Assembly: GCF_027497495.1 (NCBI RefSeq)
Contig: NZ_CP114205.1
Location: 3,534,001 to 3,598,000, forward strand
Length of the DNA: 64,000 bases
Direction: 5' to 3'
Source: Streptomyces tubercidicus
GTDB lineage: Bacteria > Actinomycetota > Actinomycetes > Streptomycetales > Streptomycetaceae
In this document: positions 11,096 through 20,964 of the stretch, one piece after another
Layout: each line of letters opens with the position of its first letter
Position numbering within the stretch: position 1 is the stretch's first letter
Made by a program: the position numbers and the translations under genes
Notes under the pieces: generated by a model
Told to the model about the DNA's origin: nothing
The model's input: the letters and a program-made list of their open reading frames with translations, nothing else
The model's database searches: none

Positions 11096-11583
11096 ACCGC
11101 CGCGTCCGCCCCGCCGTTCCCGTTGCCGTCATCGTCGGGCAGCTTGCACACCCGCTCCAGGAATATCGCCGCGGCGACCACCGCCACTCCGGCGACCACC
11201 GACAGCGCGGCGTAGATCGCCTGGTCCCGGCGCGGTGCGACCTCCAGCCCGGTGCTCAGCAGAAAGACGCCGACGCCGCCGTACAGCCCGGCGACCAGCG
11301 CCGCCACCAGCGCGCTGGCCTGCCCGAAGACCACCGCACGGGCGGCCACCAGCGGTTCGACGCCCTTGGCGCCCGGCCGGCGCTCGCGCTGGGCGCGCAG
11401 CCGCGACCGGAACGAGAACGCGGTGGCCGCGAGCACCGCGGCGATCAGCCCCAGCACGACCGGGGCGGCCACCGGAACGCTGGGCAGGGTGCCGAACGAG
11501 TCCCACAGCCGGGCGCCGCCCCAGGCCAGCACCCCGGCCGCCAGAAACAGCCCGACCAGCACCTTGATGTGTAGCTGCTTCAC
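11092..11583 (-). CDS. DUF3180 membrane protein
   Basis: The 163-residue protein has four predicted transmembrane helices (about 6-24, 36-54, 82-106 and 122-143) and an Arg-rich cytoplasmic loop between helices 2 and 3. This matches the DUF3180 family, which in actinobacteria regularly follows folK. The GTG at 11583 (VKQLHIK) is chosen because an AAGGG site lies 9 nt upstream; the longer reading frame adds unconserved residues. Function is unknown. It is the last gene of the folP-NTF2-folB-folK-DUF3180 group. Confidence 0.82.
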   Translation of the reverse strand: MKQLHIKVLVGLFLAAGVLAWGGARLWDSFGTLPSVPVAAPVVLGLIAAVLAATAFSFRSRLRAQRERRPGAKGVEPLVAARAVVFGQASALVAALVAGLYGGVGVFLLSTGLEVAPRRDQAIYAALSVVAGVAVVAAAIFLERVCKLPDDDGNGNGGADAAV

Positions 11584-11746
11584 CGAGCGATCGCCCTTCG
11601 CGCCGTCATGACCTTCCCTGCCGTCACGGCCGTCCGTCTCGTCCGGGCCGCCCTGTCCGCTCCGTACGGATGCACCCCACTCCGTACAGATGCATCCCGC
11701 TCCGTACGGATGCATCCCGCGGGGAGCCGACCCGCAACCTTAACGA

Positions 11747-12394
11747 CTACTCCGGCAGCCGCAGTTCCAGGTCCGCCCGCGGTTCCACACCGTCGCGGCC
11801 GACCGCGGACAGCAGTTCGGCCACCGCGCCGACCCCGGGAACCACGGCCTCCGGGTCGATGTCATGCCACGGCACCAGCACGAACGCCCGCTCATGGGCG
11901 CGCGGGTGCGGCAGCGTCAGCCGCGGGTCCGCGGAGACCACGTCCTGATACGCCAGGATGTCGACGTCGATCGTGCGCGGGCCCCAGCGCTCGTCGCGGA
12001 CCCGCTCGAAGGCTTCCTCGATCGCCTGCCCGCGCTCCAGGAGGGAGTCCGGCGGCAGCGTCGTCTTGATCAGCACCACGGCGTTGAAGTACGTCGGCTG
12101 GGAACCGGGGGCCACGCCCCACGGCGCCGTCTCGTAGACCGGGGAGACCGCCTTGACCCGCAGCCCGGGGGTGTCCTCCAGCGCGTCGACGGCGCCCTGG
12201 AGGGTCTCCAGGCGGTTGCCGAGATTGCTGCCGAGGGAGATCACGGCGCGTTTGGGGTTGGAGAGCGTCACATCGGCGGCGTCCACCTGCTCCACTACGG
12301 AGGCGGGCACCGGCTGCACGGTCGGGTCGGCCATGGCGGGACGCGCCGCGGAGGCTCCGTGCGGAGCGGTGGTCGGGTGGCGGGTGGGCTTCAT
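11747..12394 (-). CDS. folK: 2-amino-4-hydroxy-6-hydroxymethyldihydropteridine pyrophosphokinase
   Basis: HPPK transfers pyrophosphate from ATP to 6-hydroxymethyl-dihydropterin, the step before dihydropteroate synthase. The protein has 215 residues. The core begins near residue 49 (AVISLGSNLGNR) and the catalytic metal/ATP segment RWGPRTIDVDIL is followed by LPHPRAHERAFVL. The first ~45 residues are an unconserved extension. The ATG overlaps the folB stop by four bases (ATGA), so folB and folK are translationally coupled. Confidence 0.96.
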   Translation of the reverse strand: MKPTRHPTTAPHGASAARPAMADPTVQPVPASVVEQVDAADVTLSNPKRAVISLGSNLGNRLETLQGAVDALEDTPGLRVKAVSPVYETAPWGVAPGSQPTYFNAVVLIKTTLPPDSLLERGQAIEEAFERVRDERWGPRTIDVDILAYQDVVSADPRLTLPHPRAHERAFVLVPWHDIDPEAVVPGVGAVAELLSAVGRDGVEPRADLELRLPE

Positions 12395-12750
12395 ACTCGG
12401 CTCCGAGTGATGGTGATGGTCACGTCGTCAAAGGGGACGGTGATCGGTGCGTCCGGCTTGTGCACCACCACCTCCACCTCGTGCACGCCCTCGTGCGTGA
12501 GGCACTGGTCGGCGATGCGCTGAGCCAGGGTCTCGATGAGGTCGACGGGCTCGCCCTGTACGACGGCCACCACCTCCTCGGCCACGACGCCGTAGTGCAC
12601 GGTCTTCGCGAGATCGTCGCCTGCCGCGGCCTGCCGGGTGTCCAGGCCGAGCACCACGTCGACGATGAAGGTCTGGCCTTCCTCGCGCTCCCGGGGAAAC
12701 ACCCCGTGGTGGCCTCGGGCCTTCAGCCCACGCAGCGCGACACGATCCAC
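12391..12750 (-). CDS. folB: Dihydroneopterin aldolase
   Basis: FolB converts dihydroneopterin to 6-hydroxymethyl-dihydropterin and glycolaldehyde. At 119 residues it is the usual family length. It starts DRVALRGLKARGHHGVF and has the FolB pattern FIVDVVL..., DLAKTVHYG and DLIETLAQRIAD. The GTG at 12750 is chosen because GGGAG lies 8 nt upstream; an in-frame GTG at 12759 would overlap that site. It is coupled to folK by overlap, while about 418 bp separate it from the NTF2-like gene. Confidence 0.95.
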   Translation of the reverse strand: MDRVALRGLKARGHHGVFPREREEGQTFIVDVVLGLDTRQAAAGDDLAKTVHYGVVAEEVVAVVQGEPVDLIETLAQRIADQCLTHEGVHEVEVVVHKPDAPITVPFDDVTITITRSRV

Positions 12751-13168
12751 GCGAATCACTCCCACTGGTCCACGGCACCTCTGGCGCCACTGTTCGTCGG
12801 ATCCCGGGCAGCGCACCGGAGCGATCCGGCAACACTGCCCCGCCGTCGAATCTACCTTCGAGTACCGACAGTCCTCGCCCACGGGGGCTATGGACAAGAC
12901 CCCGTCCTGCTGCTAAGCGCTGCCTCGCGGGACAGCAGCCAGCGGGCCGGGAGATCGTCCGCGCGGCCCTCTTACCCCCCTGCCCACGCCCCACCCCTAC
13001 CCGTGCCGCACTTGGCTCGAACGGGTGCGCCCTCACCCGGATGGCTGACGTCCGCCCCTGACGAGCGTGCAGCACGCCGCCCAGGACGCAAGGGCGGACG
13101 GCATGGCAAGGCTCACACCCGCCCGCGCCCGGAACCGCGCCGTCCGGCGCCCGCCCCCGGCAACGCGC
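12751..13168. other. 418-bp stretch without a supported gene
   Basis: It lies between the NTF2-like gene and folB. Reading frames here are shadows without family similarity. It should contain the folB promoter; no clear operator or hairpin was seen. Confidence 0.5.
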
Positions 13169-13657
13169 TCAGAGCGTGTCCTCGCCGCCCTCGCCGGCGC
13201 CCCCGCCCTCGTCGTCCTCGTCCTCGTCGTCGCGGTCCGCCAGCACCGGCGAGCCGTGGTGCGACCACACCCGCCAGCCGTCGTCCGTACGCCGGAAGAC
13301 ATTGGTCGCCACGACCAGCTGGCCGATCAGCGGCCCCACCGAGCCGTCGTCCTCGGCGGGGCCGCCGCTGAGGATGTTCTCCGTGCAGGTCACCAGCGCG
13401 GTGTCACCGACGACGTCGATCTCCACATCCGTGAGGAAGAACTGGATGTACTCGGTGTTCGCCATGATCAGGGCGTACGAGCGCAGCACCTCGCCGCGTC
13501 CCCGCAACACCGGCCACCCCGGGTGCACCACACTCACCTGGCCGTCCAGCCAAAGCTCGGACAGCGCCTCGTGGTCGCCGCGCTCGATGGTCTCGTACAG
13601 GGTGGTGTTCGCCTGCTCGACCAGCTCGATGTCCGTCTGCGGGCCCAAGCCGCTCAC
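13169..13657 (-). CDS. NTF2/SnoaL-like small protein
   Basis: The 162-residue cone-shaped NTF2-like fold protein carries the typical pattern EQANTTLYETIERGDHEAL ... VVHPGWPVLRGR ... WRVWSHHGSP. Such domains bind small hydrophobic ligands or act as isomerases. The C-terminal 25 residues are Asp/Glu/Gly-rich. Its start overlaps the folP stop by four bases, so it is co-translated with folP. The link with folate synthesis is positional only, and the ligand is unknown. Confidence 0.85.
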   Translation of the reverse strand: MSGLGPQTDIELVEQANTTLYETIERGDHEALSELWLDGQVSVVHPGWPVLRGRGEVLRSYALIMANTEYIQFFLTDVEIDVVGDTALVTCTENILSGGPAEDDGSVGPLIGQLVVATNVFRRTDDGWRVWSHHGSPVLADRDDEDEDDEGGGAGEGGEDTL

Positions 13658-14583
13658 ACCGTTCCCGTCGTGTTCGCCGTCGTGTTCGCCGTCGTCCCGT
13701 TCGCCGCGCTGCCGTCGGCCGGCACCGCCGCCGCGCCCTCCACGGCGCGGGCCACCCGTACCGCATCCGCGCTCGCCCTGACCTCGTGCACCCGCACCGC
13801 CCAGGCCCCCTCTCGCGCCACGATCGCCGACACCGCCGCCGTCGCGGCATCCCGCTCCCGGGCCGGCGGTGGGGCGGCTCCCTCGCCGCCCGCCAGCACC
13901 CTGCCCAGGAACCGTTTCCGCGATGCGGCCACCAGCAGTGGACGGCCCAGCGCCCGCAGCCGCGCCAGCCGGGCGACCAGCGCGAGATCGTGCCCGGCCT
14001 CCTTGGCGAAACCCAGTCCCGGGTCGATGACGATCCGGTCCGGGTCGATGCCGCCGGACACCGCGCGCTCCATGCTCCGCCCGAGCTCGTCGACGACCTC
14101 GGCGACCACGTCCCCGTAGACGGCGCGGTTGTTCATGTCGATGGACTGGCCGCGCCAGTGCATCACGACGAACGGGACGTGGTGCGCGGCCACCACCGGC
14201 ACCATCGCCGGGTCGGCTGCGCCCCCGCTGACGTCGTTGACCAGCCGCGCACCGGCCGCCACGGCCTGCTCGGCGACCGAGGCCCGCATGGTGTCCACGG
14301 AGACCACGACACCGGCCGCGGCCAGCTCCCGGACGACCGGGACGACCCGGCGCAGCTCCTCGGCCTCGTCCACCCGCGCCGCGCCCGGCCGGGTCGACTC
14401 ACCGCCCACGTCCACCATGTCGGCGCCCTGCGCCACCAGGTCGAGACCGTGTTTGACGGCGAGTTCGGTATCGAACCAGTCGCCGCCGTCGGAGAACGAA
14501 TCGGGCGTCACATTGACGACGCCCATCACCGCGCAGCGTTCCCAGTCCGGCAGTCCGGCCACCCGGCCACGCAAGGTACTCAT
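13654..14583 (-). CDS. folP: Dihydropteroate synthase
   Basis: FolP condenses hydroxymethyl-dihydropterin pyrophosphate with p-aminobenzoate and is the sulfonamide target. The protein has 309 residues. Motifs present are VMGVVNVTPDSFSDGG, DVGGESTRPGA, the RLVNDVSGG stretch and RIVIDPGLGFAK, and it has the SRKRFLG loop. The C-terminal ~25 residues after the barrel are Ala/Asn/Thr-rich and not conserved. It heads the folP-NTF2-folB-folK group; folE lies further right behind two unrelated genes. Confidence 0.97.
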   Translation of the reverse strand: MSTLRGRVAGLPDWERCAVMGVVNVTPDSFSDGGDWFDTELAVKHGLDLVAQGADMVDVGGESTRPGAARVDEAEELRRVVPVVRELAAAGVVVSVDTMRASVAEQAVAAGARLVNDVSGGAADPAMVPVVAAHHVPFVVMHWRGQSIDMNNRAVYGDVVAEVVDELGRSMERAVSGGIDPDRIVIDPGLGFAKEAGHDLALVARLARLRALGRPLLVAASRKRFLGRVLAGGEGAAPPPARERDAATAAVSAIVAREGAWAVRVHEVRASADAVRVARAVEGAAAVPADGSAANGTTANTTANTTGTV

Positions 14584-14730
14584 GGCACCAGCGTAGGCCG
14601 TGTGCCGACCGGCCGGATTGCGGCCACCGCGTGCGGGGACTTCAGTGGCGCGGGCCTGCCGGAGGCCGTACGGGACGGCCGCTCGGAAGCCGTACGGGAC
14701 GGCCCGCCAGGAGGTCCGGCCATGCCTGCG

Positions 14731-16578
14731 TCAGGCGGCCCGCTCGACCGCGCCCTGCGAGGCGGCCGGCCGCGGCATATGCGCACACGGCCGCGGCGGA
14801 GCGGCCTTCCGGCGCCGCAGCATGCGCGGCAGGCCCAGCTCCAGATAGCCCTCGGCCTGCAGCGCCGCCAGACCGATACGGGGAATGTCGCGGCTGTTGC
14901 GGAACACCACGAAACGGGGCTCCCAGCGTGGCCGGAACTTGTCGTTGAACTTGTACAGCGACTCGATCTGGTACCAGCGGGACAGGAAGATCAGCATCCC
15001 CCGCCAGACCCGGATGACCGGCCCGGCGCCCAGCTTCTCGCCGCGCTCCAGCGAGGAGCGGAAGACCGCGAAGTTCAGCGACACCTGCTTGATCCGGAGG
15101 TCCGGGGCGGCCTGCAGCGTGGCGACGATCAGCAGCTCGTTCATCCCGGGGTCGGCGCTGCGGTCGCGCCGCATCAGCTCCAGGGAGATCCCGCTGTCGC
15201 CCCACGGCACGAAGTGCTGCATCGCCTTCAGGTCGCCGTACGGGCCGGGCTCCTCGCCCTCGGCCGGCGCCTGATGCGCGGTGGCGATCACCGCGTCCCC
15301 GTCGGCCACCGCGTCGATCCGGCCCAGCGCCATGGAGAAGCCGCGCTCGGTGTCGGTGTCCCGCCAGGCGTCCGCGGCCCGCTGGATCCGCGCCAGCTCG
15401 TCCGGCGCCAGGTCGCGCACCCGCCGCACCCGCGTCTCGTAGCCGTTGCGCTCGATGCGCTTGACCATCTGCCGTACGTTGCGCATCGCGCGGCCGGTGA
15501 GGGTGAAGTCGGCGACGTCCACGATCGCCTCGTCGCCCAGCTCCAGCGCGTCCATCCCGGTCTCCCGGGTCCACACCTGGCCGCCGGTCTCGCTGCAGCC
15601 GGTGACCGCCGGGGTCCAGGAGTGCGCCTTCGCCTCCGCCATGAAGCGCTCGATGGCGCCCGGCCACGCCTCGACATCGCCGATCGGGTCGCCGCTGGCG
15701 AGCATCACCCCGGAGATCACCCGGTAGCAGACCGCGGCCTTGCCGGTCGGGGAGAAGACCACGCCCTTGTCGCGGCGCAGCGCGAAGTAGCCGAGGGAGT
15801 CCCGGGCGCCGTGCCGGTCGAGCAGGGCGCGCAGCTGCTGCTCGTCGTCGTCGGTCAGCCGGGCCGCCGGGTGTTCGGGGCGGAAGGCGAGGTACGCGGT
15901 GGTGGCGACGGTCAGCAGGCCGAGCGCGCCCAGCGAGTAGCCGACGGTGTAGTCGACGTGGTGGGTGTAGCCGACCGGGCCCTCGAAGCCGAACAGGCCC
16001 CACAGGACGTGCTGGGCGCGCTCCCAGAGGGAGGGCGAGCCGATGGTCTTGTGGGGGTGGGAGCTGACGACGACCATGCCGATGGCGAAGCTCACACCGC
16101 CGAGCACGATCAGGTTCGCCACCGCCTTCCAGCGGCTGCGCGGGTCGGGCAGGGCCGCGAACTCCCGCCGGTGCCACACCAGGAACACCAGCAGCGCCAG
16201 CGAGAGCGCCGCCCCGAAGACGGAGTGGCGGTAGACGAGCTGGGCGGCGATCCCCACCGGCAGCAGCGCCACGGCCGCTCCCCAGGCCCGCCGCTTACGC
16301 CGCTTGAGCCCGTGGGCCAGCAGGAGCAGCAGGATGCCGACGACGATGGAGGCGGCGGCCGCCAGCGGGCTCACCGCGCCCGGCAGCACCTCCGCCAGGG
16401 CGTGCACCCGGCTGTGCCGGAACCGGGGGAAGACCCCGGCGAGGAGGTTCAGCAGGCCGACGACCACGCCGGCCGTACCGACGACGCCCGGCACCGCTTC
16501 GGGACGCGGGCCGCGGAGCCAGCGTGGTGTTCGCCACGCAACCGTCTCCGACGATTCGCCATCTAGCCTGTCAGACAT
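14731..16578 (-). CDS. Membrane protein with phosphatidylglycerol lysyltransferase (DUF2156) domain
   Basis: The ~615-residue MprF/LysX-like protein has about six transmembrane helices in residues 35-235. The cytosolic domain is a tandem-GNAT DUF2156 domain (about 260-590), with TPAVTGCSETG and LKAMQHFVPWGDSGISLELM segments. Known relatives transfer lysine or alanine from aminoacyl-tRNA to phosphatidylglycerol, lowering membrane charge and giving cationic-peptide tolerance. It has no lysyl-tRNA synthetase domain. The ATG at 16578 follows GGGA; a GTG one codon upstream is equally possible. It is divergent from the esterase gene. Confidence 0.85.
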   Translation of the reverse strand: MSDRLDGESSETVAWRTPRWLRGPRPEAVPGVVGTAGVVVGLLNLLAGVFPRFRHSRVHALAEVLPGAVSPLAAAASIVVGILLLLLAHGLKRRKRRAWGAAVALLPVGIAAQLVYRHSVFGAALSLALLVFLVWHRREFAALPDPRSRWKAVANLIVLGGVSFAIGMVVVSSHPHKTIGSPSLWERAQHVLWGLFGFEGPVGYTHHVDYTVGYSLGALGLLTVATTAYLAFRPEHPAARLTDDDEQQLRALLDRHGARDSLGYFALRRDKGVVFSPTGKAAVCYRVISGVMLASGDPIGDVEAWPGAIERFMAEAKAHSWTPAVTGCSETGGQVWTRETGMDALELGDEAIVDVADFTLTGRAMRNVRQMVKRIERNGYETRVRRVRDLAPDELARIQRAADAWRDTDTERGFSMALGRIDAVADGDAVIATAHQAPAEGEEPGPYGDLKAMQHFVPWGDSGISLELMRRDRSADPGMNELLIVATLQAAPDLRIKQVSLNFAVFRSSLERGEKLGAGPVIRVWRGMLIFLSRWYQIESLYKFNDKFRPRWEPRFVVFRNSRDIPRIGLAALQAEGYLELGLPRMLRRRKAAPPRPCAHMPRPAASQGAVERAA

Positions 16579-16719
16579 CACTTTCCCGTCGCCCCGGTCG
16601 AGAGAACGTGCGAGCCTAGTCGCAGCATCTGGACTTTTTGCGCCCTGTATGACGGCGTTTCAGGGCTCGGGGTTCCATCAGCGGTACGGATGGCCGGGCC
16701 GCCCGGAAGAAAGCACCAC

Positions 16720-17835
16720 ATGGGTCTCACCAGTAAGAAAGTGCTGCTTCTTGCCGTCCTTGTCGCGGTGGCACTTTTTGTCCTCACCATTTGGCTCTGG
16801 CCACGCCTCTCCAGGGGGAACTGGCGCGCCGTGCTCGGGCGCATCGGCCTCCTGGTGGCGACGCAGCTCTCCCTTTTCGCCGCCATCGGTCTCTACGCCA
16901 ACAGTTCCTTCGGCTTCTACGCGTCCTGGGCCGACCTCTTCGGCCAGGAACAGGAGCCGGGCGTGGTCACCGATTACAAGACCGGGCCGCACGGCACCGA
17001 GCTGCGGATGCTGGGCACCGAGCGGGTGAGCGTACGGAACGGCTCCCGGCCGGCGACCGGCGGCCGGATCGACAAGGTGCTGGTGCAGGGCGAACACTCG
17101 CAGATCGCCAGCCCCGCGTTCGTCTATCTGCCGCCGCAGTACTTCCAGAAGAAATACGCGCACAAGAAGTTCCCGGCGGCCCTGGTACTCACCGGCTACC
17201 CCGGCACCGCCCAGGCGCTCTACAAGAAGCTGCATTTCCCGCAGACCCAGCACGAACTGCTCAAGCAGCGCAAGATGCGGCCGACCGTTCTGGTCATGAT
17301 GCGCCCGACCGTGGCACCGCCGCGCGACACGGAGTGCATGGACATACCGAAGGGCCCGCAGACCGAGACCTTCTTCACCAAGGACCTGCGCGCGGATATC
17401 TCGGCCCACTACCGAATAGGGAACGAGGCCAAGAGCTGGGGTGTCGTCGGTGACTCCACCGGCGGCTACTGCGCGCTGAAGATGACCATGCGCCACCCCG
17501 AGGCGTACTCCAGCGCCGTCGCCCTCTCCGGCGCCTACAAGGCCCCGCGCGACGCCACCACCGGTGACCTCTTCGGCGGCAGCAAGCAGCTGGAGCGCGA
17601 GAACAATCTGCTGTGGCGTCAGCGGAATCTGCCCGCGCCCCCGGTGAACCTGCTGGTCACCAGCAGCAGGCAGGGCGAGGCGAATTACCGGCAGACGCTG
17701 CGGTTCATCGAGCAGACGAAGTCGCCGAGCAAGGTCTCGTCGATCCTCCTCGACAGCGGCGGCCACAACTTCAACACCTGGCGCCGGGAGATCCCCGCCG
17801 CCCTCCAGTGGCTCGGCAACCACCTCAAGGTCTGA
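16720..17835 (+). CDS. Membrane-anchored esterase-family alpha/beta hydrolase
   Basis: The 371-residue protein has two N-terminal hydrophobic segments (about 8-27 and 40-60). Its extracytoplasmic alpha/beta hydrolase domain is of the putative esterase/antigen-85 type. The nucleophile elbow is VVGDSTGGYCA and the catalytic histidine is probably in DSGGHNFNTW. The ATG at 16720 (MGLTSKK) is preferred for its GGAAG site and because it leaves a proper first TM helix. Substrate is unknown; envelope lipids or acyl sugars are typical for the family. It is divergent from the lysyltransferase-like gene, which may mean shared envelope-stress control. Confidence 0.85.
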   Translation: MGLTSKKVLLLAVLVAVALFVLTIWLWPRLSRGNWRAVLGRIGLLVATQLSLFAAIGLYANSSFGFYASWADLFGQEQEPGVVTDYKTGPHGTELRMLGTERVSVRNGSRPATGGRIDKVLVQGEHSQIASPAFVYLPPQYFQKKYAHKKFPAALVLTGYPGTAQALYKKLHFPQTQHELLKQRKMRPTVLVMMRPTVAPPRDTECMDIPKGPQTETFFTKDLRADISAHYRIGNEAKSWGVVGDSTGGYCALKMTMRHPEAYSSAVALSGAYKAPRDATTGDLFGGSKQLERENNLLWRQRNLPAPPVNLLVTSSRQGEANYRQTLRFIEQTKSPSKVSSILLDSGGHNFNTWRREIPAALQWLGNHLKV

Positions 17836-17868
17836 CGGGCAGGCACCTGCACGTACCGGCACCGGCCA

Positions 17869-17900
17869 CGGCCGGGTCCCTCCTGCGAGGGACCCGGCCG
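17869..17900. terminator. Strong bidirectional hairpin terminator
   Basis: A perfect 13-bp stem CGGCCGGGTCCCT / AGGGACCCGGCCG with a 6-nt loop lies between the convergent esterase and folE genes. There is no U-tract, as is common in Streptomyces. Confidence 0.85.
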
Positions 17901-17938
17901 TTGCGTCGTCCCGGCGCCTCAGCGGGCCGGTAGGTGCC

Positions 17939-18544
17939 TCAGCGGGCCAGTATCAGGCTCATCGCCTCGGCGCGGGTGGCGGCGTCCCGCAGCTGGCCGC
18001 GCACGGCCGAGGTCGTCGTCTTGGCGCCCGGCTTGCGCACCCCGCGCATCGTCATGCACATGTGCTCGCACTCGATGACGACGATCACGCCGCGCGGCTC
18101 CAGGATCTGCATCAGCGAGTCCGCGATCTGCGTGGTCAGCCGCTCCTGGACCTGCGGGCGCCGGGCGAACACATCGACCAGCCGGGCCAGCTTGGACAGC
18201 CCGGTGATCTTGCCGTCGGTGGACGGGATGTAGCCGACATGGGCCACCCCGACGAACGGGACCAGGTGATGCTCACAGTTGGAGACCACCTCGATGTCCT
18301 TGACCAGCACCATCTCGTCATGGCCCAGGTCGAACGTGGTCGTCAGCACGTCCTCCGGCTTCTGCCACAGCCCGGCGAAGATCTCCCGGTACGCCCGAGC
18401 CACCCGCGCCGGCGTCTCCAGCAGGCCCTCGCGGTCCGGGTCCTCGCCCACCGCGATGAGCAGCTCGCGTACGGCGTTCTCGGCGCGCTTCTCGTCGAAT
18501 GTGCCGATCTTGCCGTCGACGTCCAGCGTCACAGGGTCCGTCAT
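17939..18544 (-). CDS. folE: GTP cyclohydrolase I
   Basis: FolE opens GTP to dihydroneopterin triphosphate, the first folate step. The protein has 201 residues. Zinc and active-site motifs are visible: [38 protein letters not shown] and [16 protein letters not shown]. The ATG at 18544 ([11 protein letters not shown]) begins the conserved length. It lies downstream of ftsH on the same strand, but a 17-bp hairpin separates them, so it probably has its own promoter in the short gap. Confidence 0.97.
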   Translation of the reverse strand: MTDPVTLDVDGKIGTFDEKRAENAVRELLIAVGEDPDREGLLETPARVARAYREIFAGLWQKPEDVLTTTFDLGHDEMVLVKDIEVVSNCEHHLVPFVGVAHVGYIPSTDGKITGLSKLARLVDVFARRPQVQERLTTQIADSLMQILEPRGVIVVIECEHMCMTMRGVRKPGAKTTTSAVRGQLRDAATRAEAMSLILAR

Positions 18545-18604
18545 GGGTACCTCGTTCCTTCTAGGCCCGCTCGGATCGCGGTGGCGGCGCCGTGGAATCG
18601 CGGA

Positions 18605-18643
18605 ATGCCGCGCCCCCCAGGTTAAGCCTGGGGGGCGCGGCAT
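18605..18643 (-). terminator. ftsH terminator / attenuator before folE
   Basis: A perfect 17-bp inverted repeat (arms ATGCCGCGCCCCCCAGG and its complement) with loop TTAAG, flanked by AT-rich bases. It is placed between the ftsH stop and the folE start. Confidence 0.85.
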
Positions 18644-18671
18644 TTATTCCGGGGCCGGAGGCCGTCGGGGA

Positions 18672-20684
18672 TCAGCTCTCGGGACGCTGCTCCTCGGGTG
18701 CTTCCGCCTTCTCCGTGGAGACCGTGGCGGTCGTGGTCACCGAGCCGTTGGCCGGGGCCAGCTCCTTCGGCGACAGCACCGGCGGGCGGCTGGAGGGCGT
18801 ACGGCGCGACGAGCCGGTCCACGCCGGGCGGGCCGGGCGCTTGACCACGTGCTTGAAGAGCTCGGCGATCTCCTCCTTGCCGAGGGTCTCCTTCTCCAGG
18901 AGCGTCAGCACGAGGTTGTCGAGCACATCGCGGTTCTCGACCAGGATCTCCCACGCCTCGTTGTGCGCGGTCTCGATGAGCTTCTTGACTTCCTCATCGA
19001 CCAGCGCGGCGACCTCTTCCGAGTAGTCGCGCTGGTGACCCATCTCACGGCCCAGGAAGGGCTCGGAGTTGTCGGTGCCGAACTTGATCGCGCCGAGCCG
19101 CTCGGTCATGCCGTACTGCGTGACCATCGCGCGGGCCGTGGCGGTGGCCTTCTCGATGTCGTTCGCGGCGCCCGTGGTCGGGTCGTGGAAGACCAGCTCC
19201 TCCGCCGCGCGGCCGCCCAGCATGTACGCCAGCTGGTCGAGCATCTCGTTGCGGGTGGTGGAGTACTTGTCCTCGTCCGGCAGGACCATGGTGTAACCCA
19301 GGGCCCGGCCTCGGGACAGGATCGTGATCTTGTGGACCGGGTCGGAGTTCGGTGAGGCCGCCGCGACCAGGGCGTGTCCGCCCTCGTGGTACGCGGTGAT
19401 CTTCTTCTCCTTCTCGGACATGATCCGGGTCCGCTTCTGCGGTCCGGCCACGACGCGGTCGATCGCCTCGTCCAGGAAGTGGTTGTTGATCAGCTTCTCG
19501 TCGCTCCGGGCCGTCAGCAGCGCGGCCTCGTTGAGGACGTTGGACAGATCGGCACCGGTGAAGCCGGGGGTGCGCTTGGCGACGGCCGAGAGGTCGACGT
19601 CCGGCGCGACCGGCTTGCCCTTCTGGTGGACCTTGAGGATCTCCAGACGGCCCTGCAGGTCCGGACGGTCGACGGCGATCTGCCGGTCGAAACGGCCGGG
19701 GCGCAGCAGCGCCGGGTCGAGGATGTCCGGACGGTTCGTGGCGGCGATCAGGATCACACCGCCCTTGACGTCGAAGCCGTCCATCTCGACCAGCAGCTGG
19801 TTGAGGGTCTGCTCACGCTCGTCGTGGCCACCGCCCAGGCCCGCACCGCGGTGCCGGCCGACGGCGTCGATCTCGTCGACGAAGACGATCGCCGGGGCGT
19901 TCGCCTTGGCCTGCTCGAAGAGGTCACGGACCCGGGAGGCACCGACACCGACGAACATCTCGACGAAGTCGGAACCGGAGATCGAGTAGAACGGGACGCC
20001 CGCCTCGCCGGCGACGGCGCGCGCCAGCAGCGTCTTGCCCGTTCCGGGCGGGCCGTACAGCAGCACGCCCTTGGGAATCTTGGCGCCGACGGCCTGGAAC
20101 TTCGCCGGCTCCTGGAGGAACTCCTTGATCTCGTGGAGCTCCTCGACGGCCTCGTCCGACCCCGCGACGTCCGTGAAGGTCGTCTTGGGGGTGTCCTTGG
20201 TGATGAGCTTCGCCTTGGACTTCCCGAAGTTCATCACCCGGGAGCCGCCGCCCTGCATCTGATTCATCAGGAACAGGAAGACGACCACGATGAGGACGAA
20301 GGGGAGCAGCGAGAGCAGCACACCGACGAACGGGTTCTGCTTCGACGGGGAGACGGTGTACCCGTCCTTGATCTCGCCGGTCTGGTACTTGGCCTGCAGG
20401 TTCTTGGCGACGTCGACGCCCTGGTCGCCGATGTAGCTCGCCTGGAGCTTGTTGGAGCCGTCGATCTTGTAGGAGCCCGACAGCTCAATCTTGATCTTGT
20501 TCTCGTCACCGGTCGTCAGCTCGGCGGATTTCACCTTGTTGTCAGCGATCGCCTTGACGACCTGACCGGTGTCCACCGTCTTGTAGCCGCCGGACGAGCC
20601 GACGACCTGCATCAACACGACCACGGCGAGGACGGCCAGCACGATCCACATGACCGGCCCACGGAAGTATCGCTTCACGTCCAT
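18672..20684 (-). CDS. ftsH: ATP-dependent zinc metalloprotease FtsH
   Basis: Membrane-bound AAA+ protease of 670 residues for quality control of membrane and regulatory proteins. It has transmembrane helices at about 11-29 and 118-140 with an extracytoplasmic domain between them. Walker A GPPGTGKT is at 211-218, Walker B IVFVDEID at 266-273, the second region of homology is [19 protein letters not shown], and the zinc site HEGGH is at 433-437. The C-terminal ~45 residues are Pro/Thr/Ala-rich. The ATG at 20684 gives the family start [10 protein letters not shown]; its nearest strong ribosome-site-like sequence is unusually far upstream. Confidence 0.98.
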   Translation of the reverse strand: MDVKRYFRGPVMWIVLAVLAVVVLMQVVGSSGGYKTVDTGQVVKAIADNKVKSAELTTGDENKIKIELSGSYKIDGSNKLQASYIGDQGVDVAKNLQAKYQTGEIKDGYTVSPSKQNPFVGVLLSLLPFVLIVVVFLFLMNQMQGGGSRVMNFGKSKAKLITKDTPKTTFTDVAGSDEAVEELHEIKEFLQEPAKFQAVGAKIPKGVLLYGPPGTGKTLLARAVAGEAGVPFYSISGSDFVEMFVGVGASRVRDLFEQAKANAPAIVFVDEIDAVGRHRGAGLGGGHDEREQTLNQLLVEMDGFDVKGGVILIAATNRPDILDPALLRPGRFDRQIAVDRPDLQGRLEILKVHQKGKPVAPDVDLSAVAKRTPGFTGADLSNVLNEAALLTARSDEKLINNHFLDEAIDRVVAGPQKRTRIMSEKEKKITAYHEGGHALVAAASPNSDPVHKITILSRGRALGYTMVLPDEDKYSTTRNEMLDQLAYMLGGRAAEELVFHDPTTGAANDIEKATATARAMVTQYGMTERLGAIKFGTDNSEPFLGREMGHQRDYSEEVAALVDEEVKKLIETAHNEAWEILVENRDVLDNLVLTLLEKETLGKEEIAELFKHVVKRPARPAWTGSSRRTPSSRPPVLSPKELAPANGSVTTTATVSTEKAEAPEEQRPES

Positions 20685-20964
20685 CCATACGGAGCCGCTG
20701 AGGCCCCGTCCCTCCTGCCACAGTGAGGCACAACGCCCTTGGGAGGGCTGGTCGTGCGTACGGTGTATTACTGGCCCGAAAAAGAACTGCCTTCGGACGG
20801 TACCCCAGCATTGTCACCCGGCGCCTGCGCCGAGGGTGAACATGAAGCCGGGGATTCCGCTCTCCCTGCTCCAACGGCGGGCGGCCCCAAAGGGTTCCCG
20901 CCGGGCCGCAGCGGACGGTCCGGGGCCCGCCCGGCCACCGCGGCCGGACGAGCGCGGGACGCCC
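20685..20964. other. Intergenic region upstream of ftsH
   Basis: 280 bp between ftsH and hpt on the same strand. It includes an AT-richer patch around 20765-20790 that could hold the ftsH promoter. No gene is supported. Confidence 0.5.

Noticed and set aside
13786..16566. 926-codon open frame on the plus strand
   Set aside because: It is antisense to folP and the DUF2156 gene, with composition typical of shadow frames in high-GC DNA and no family motifs.
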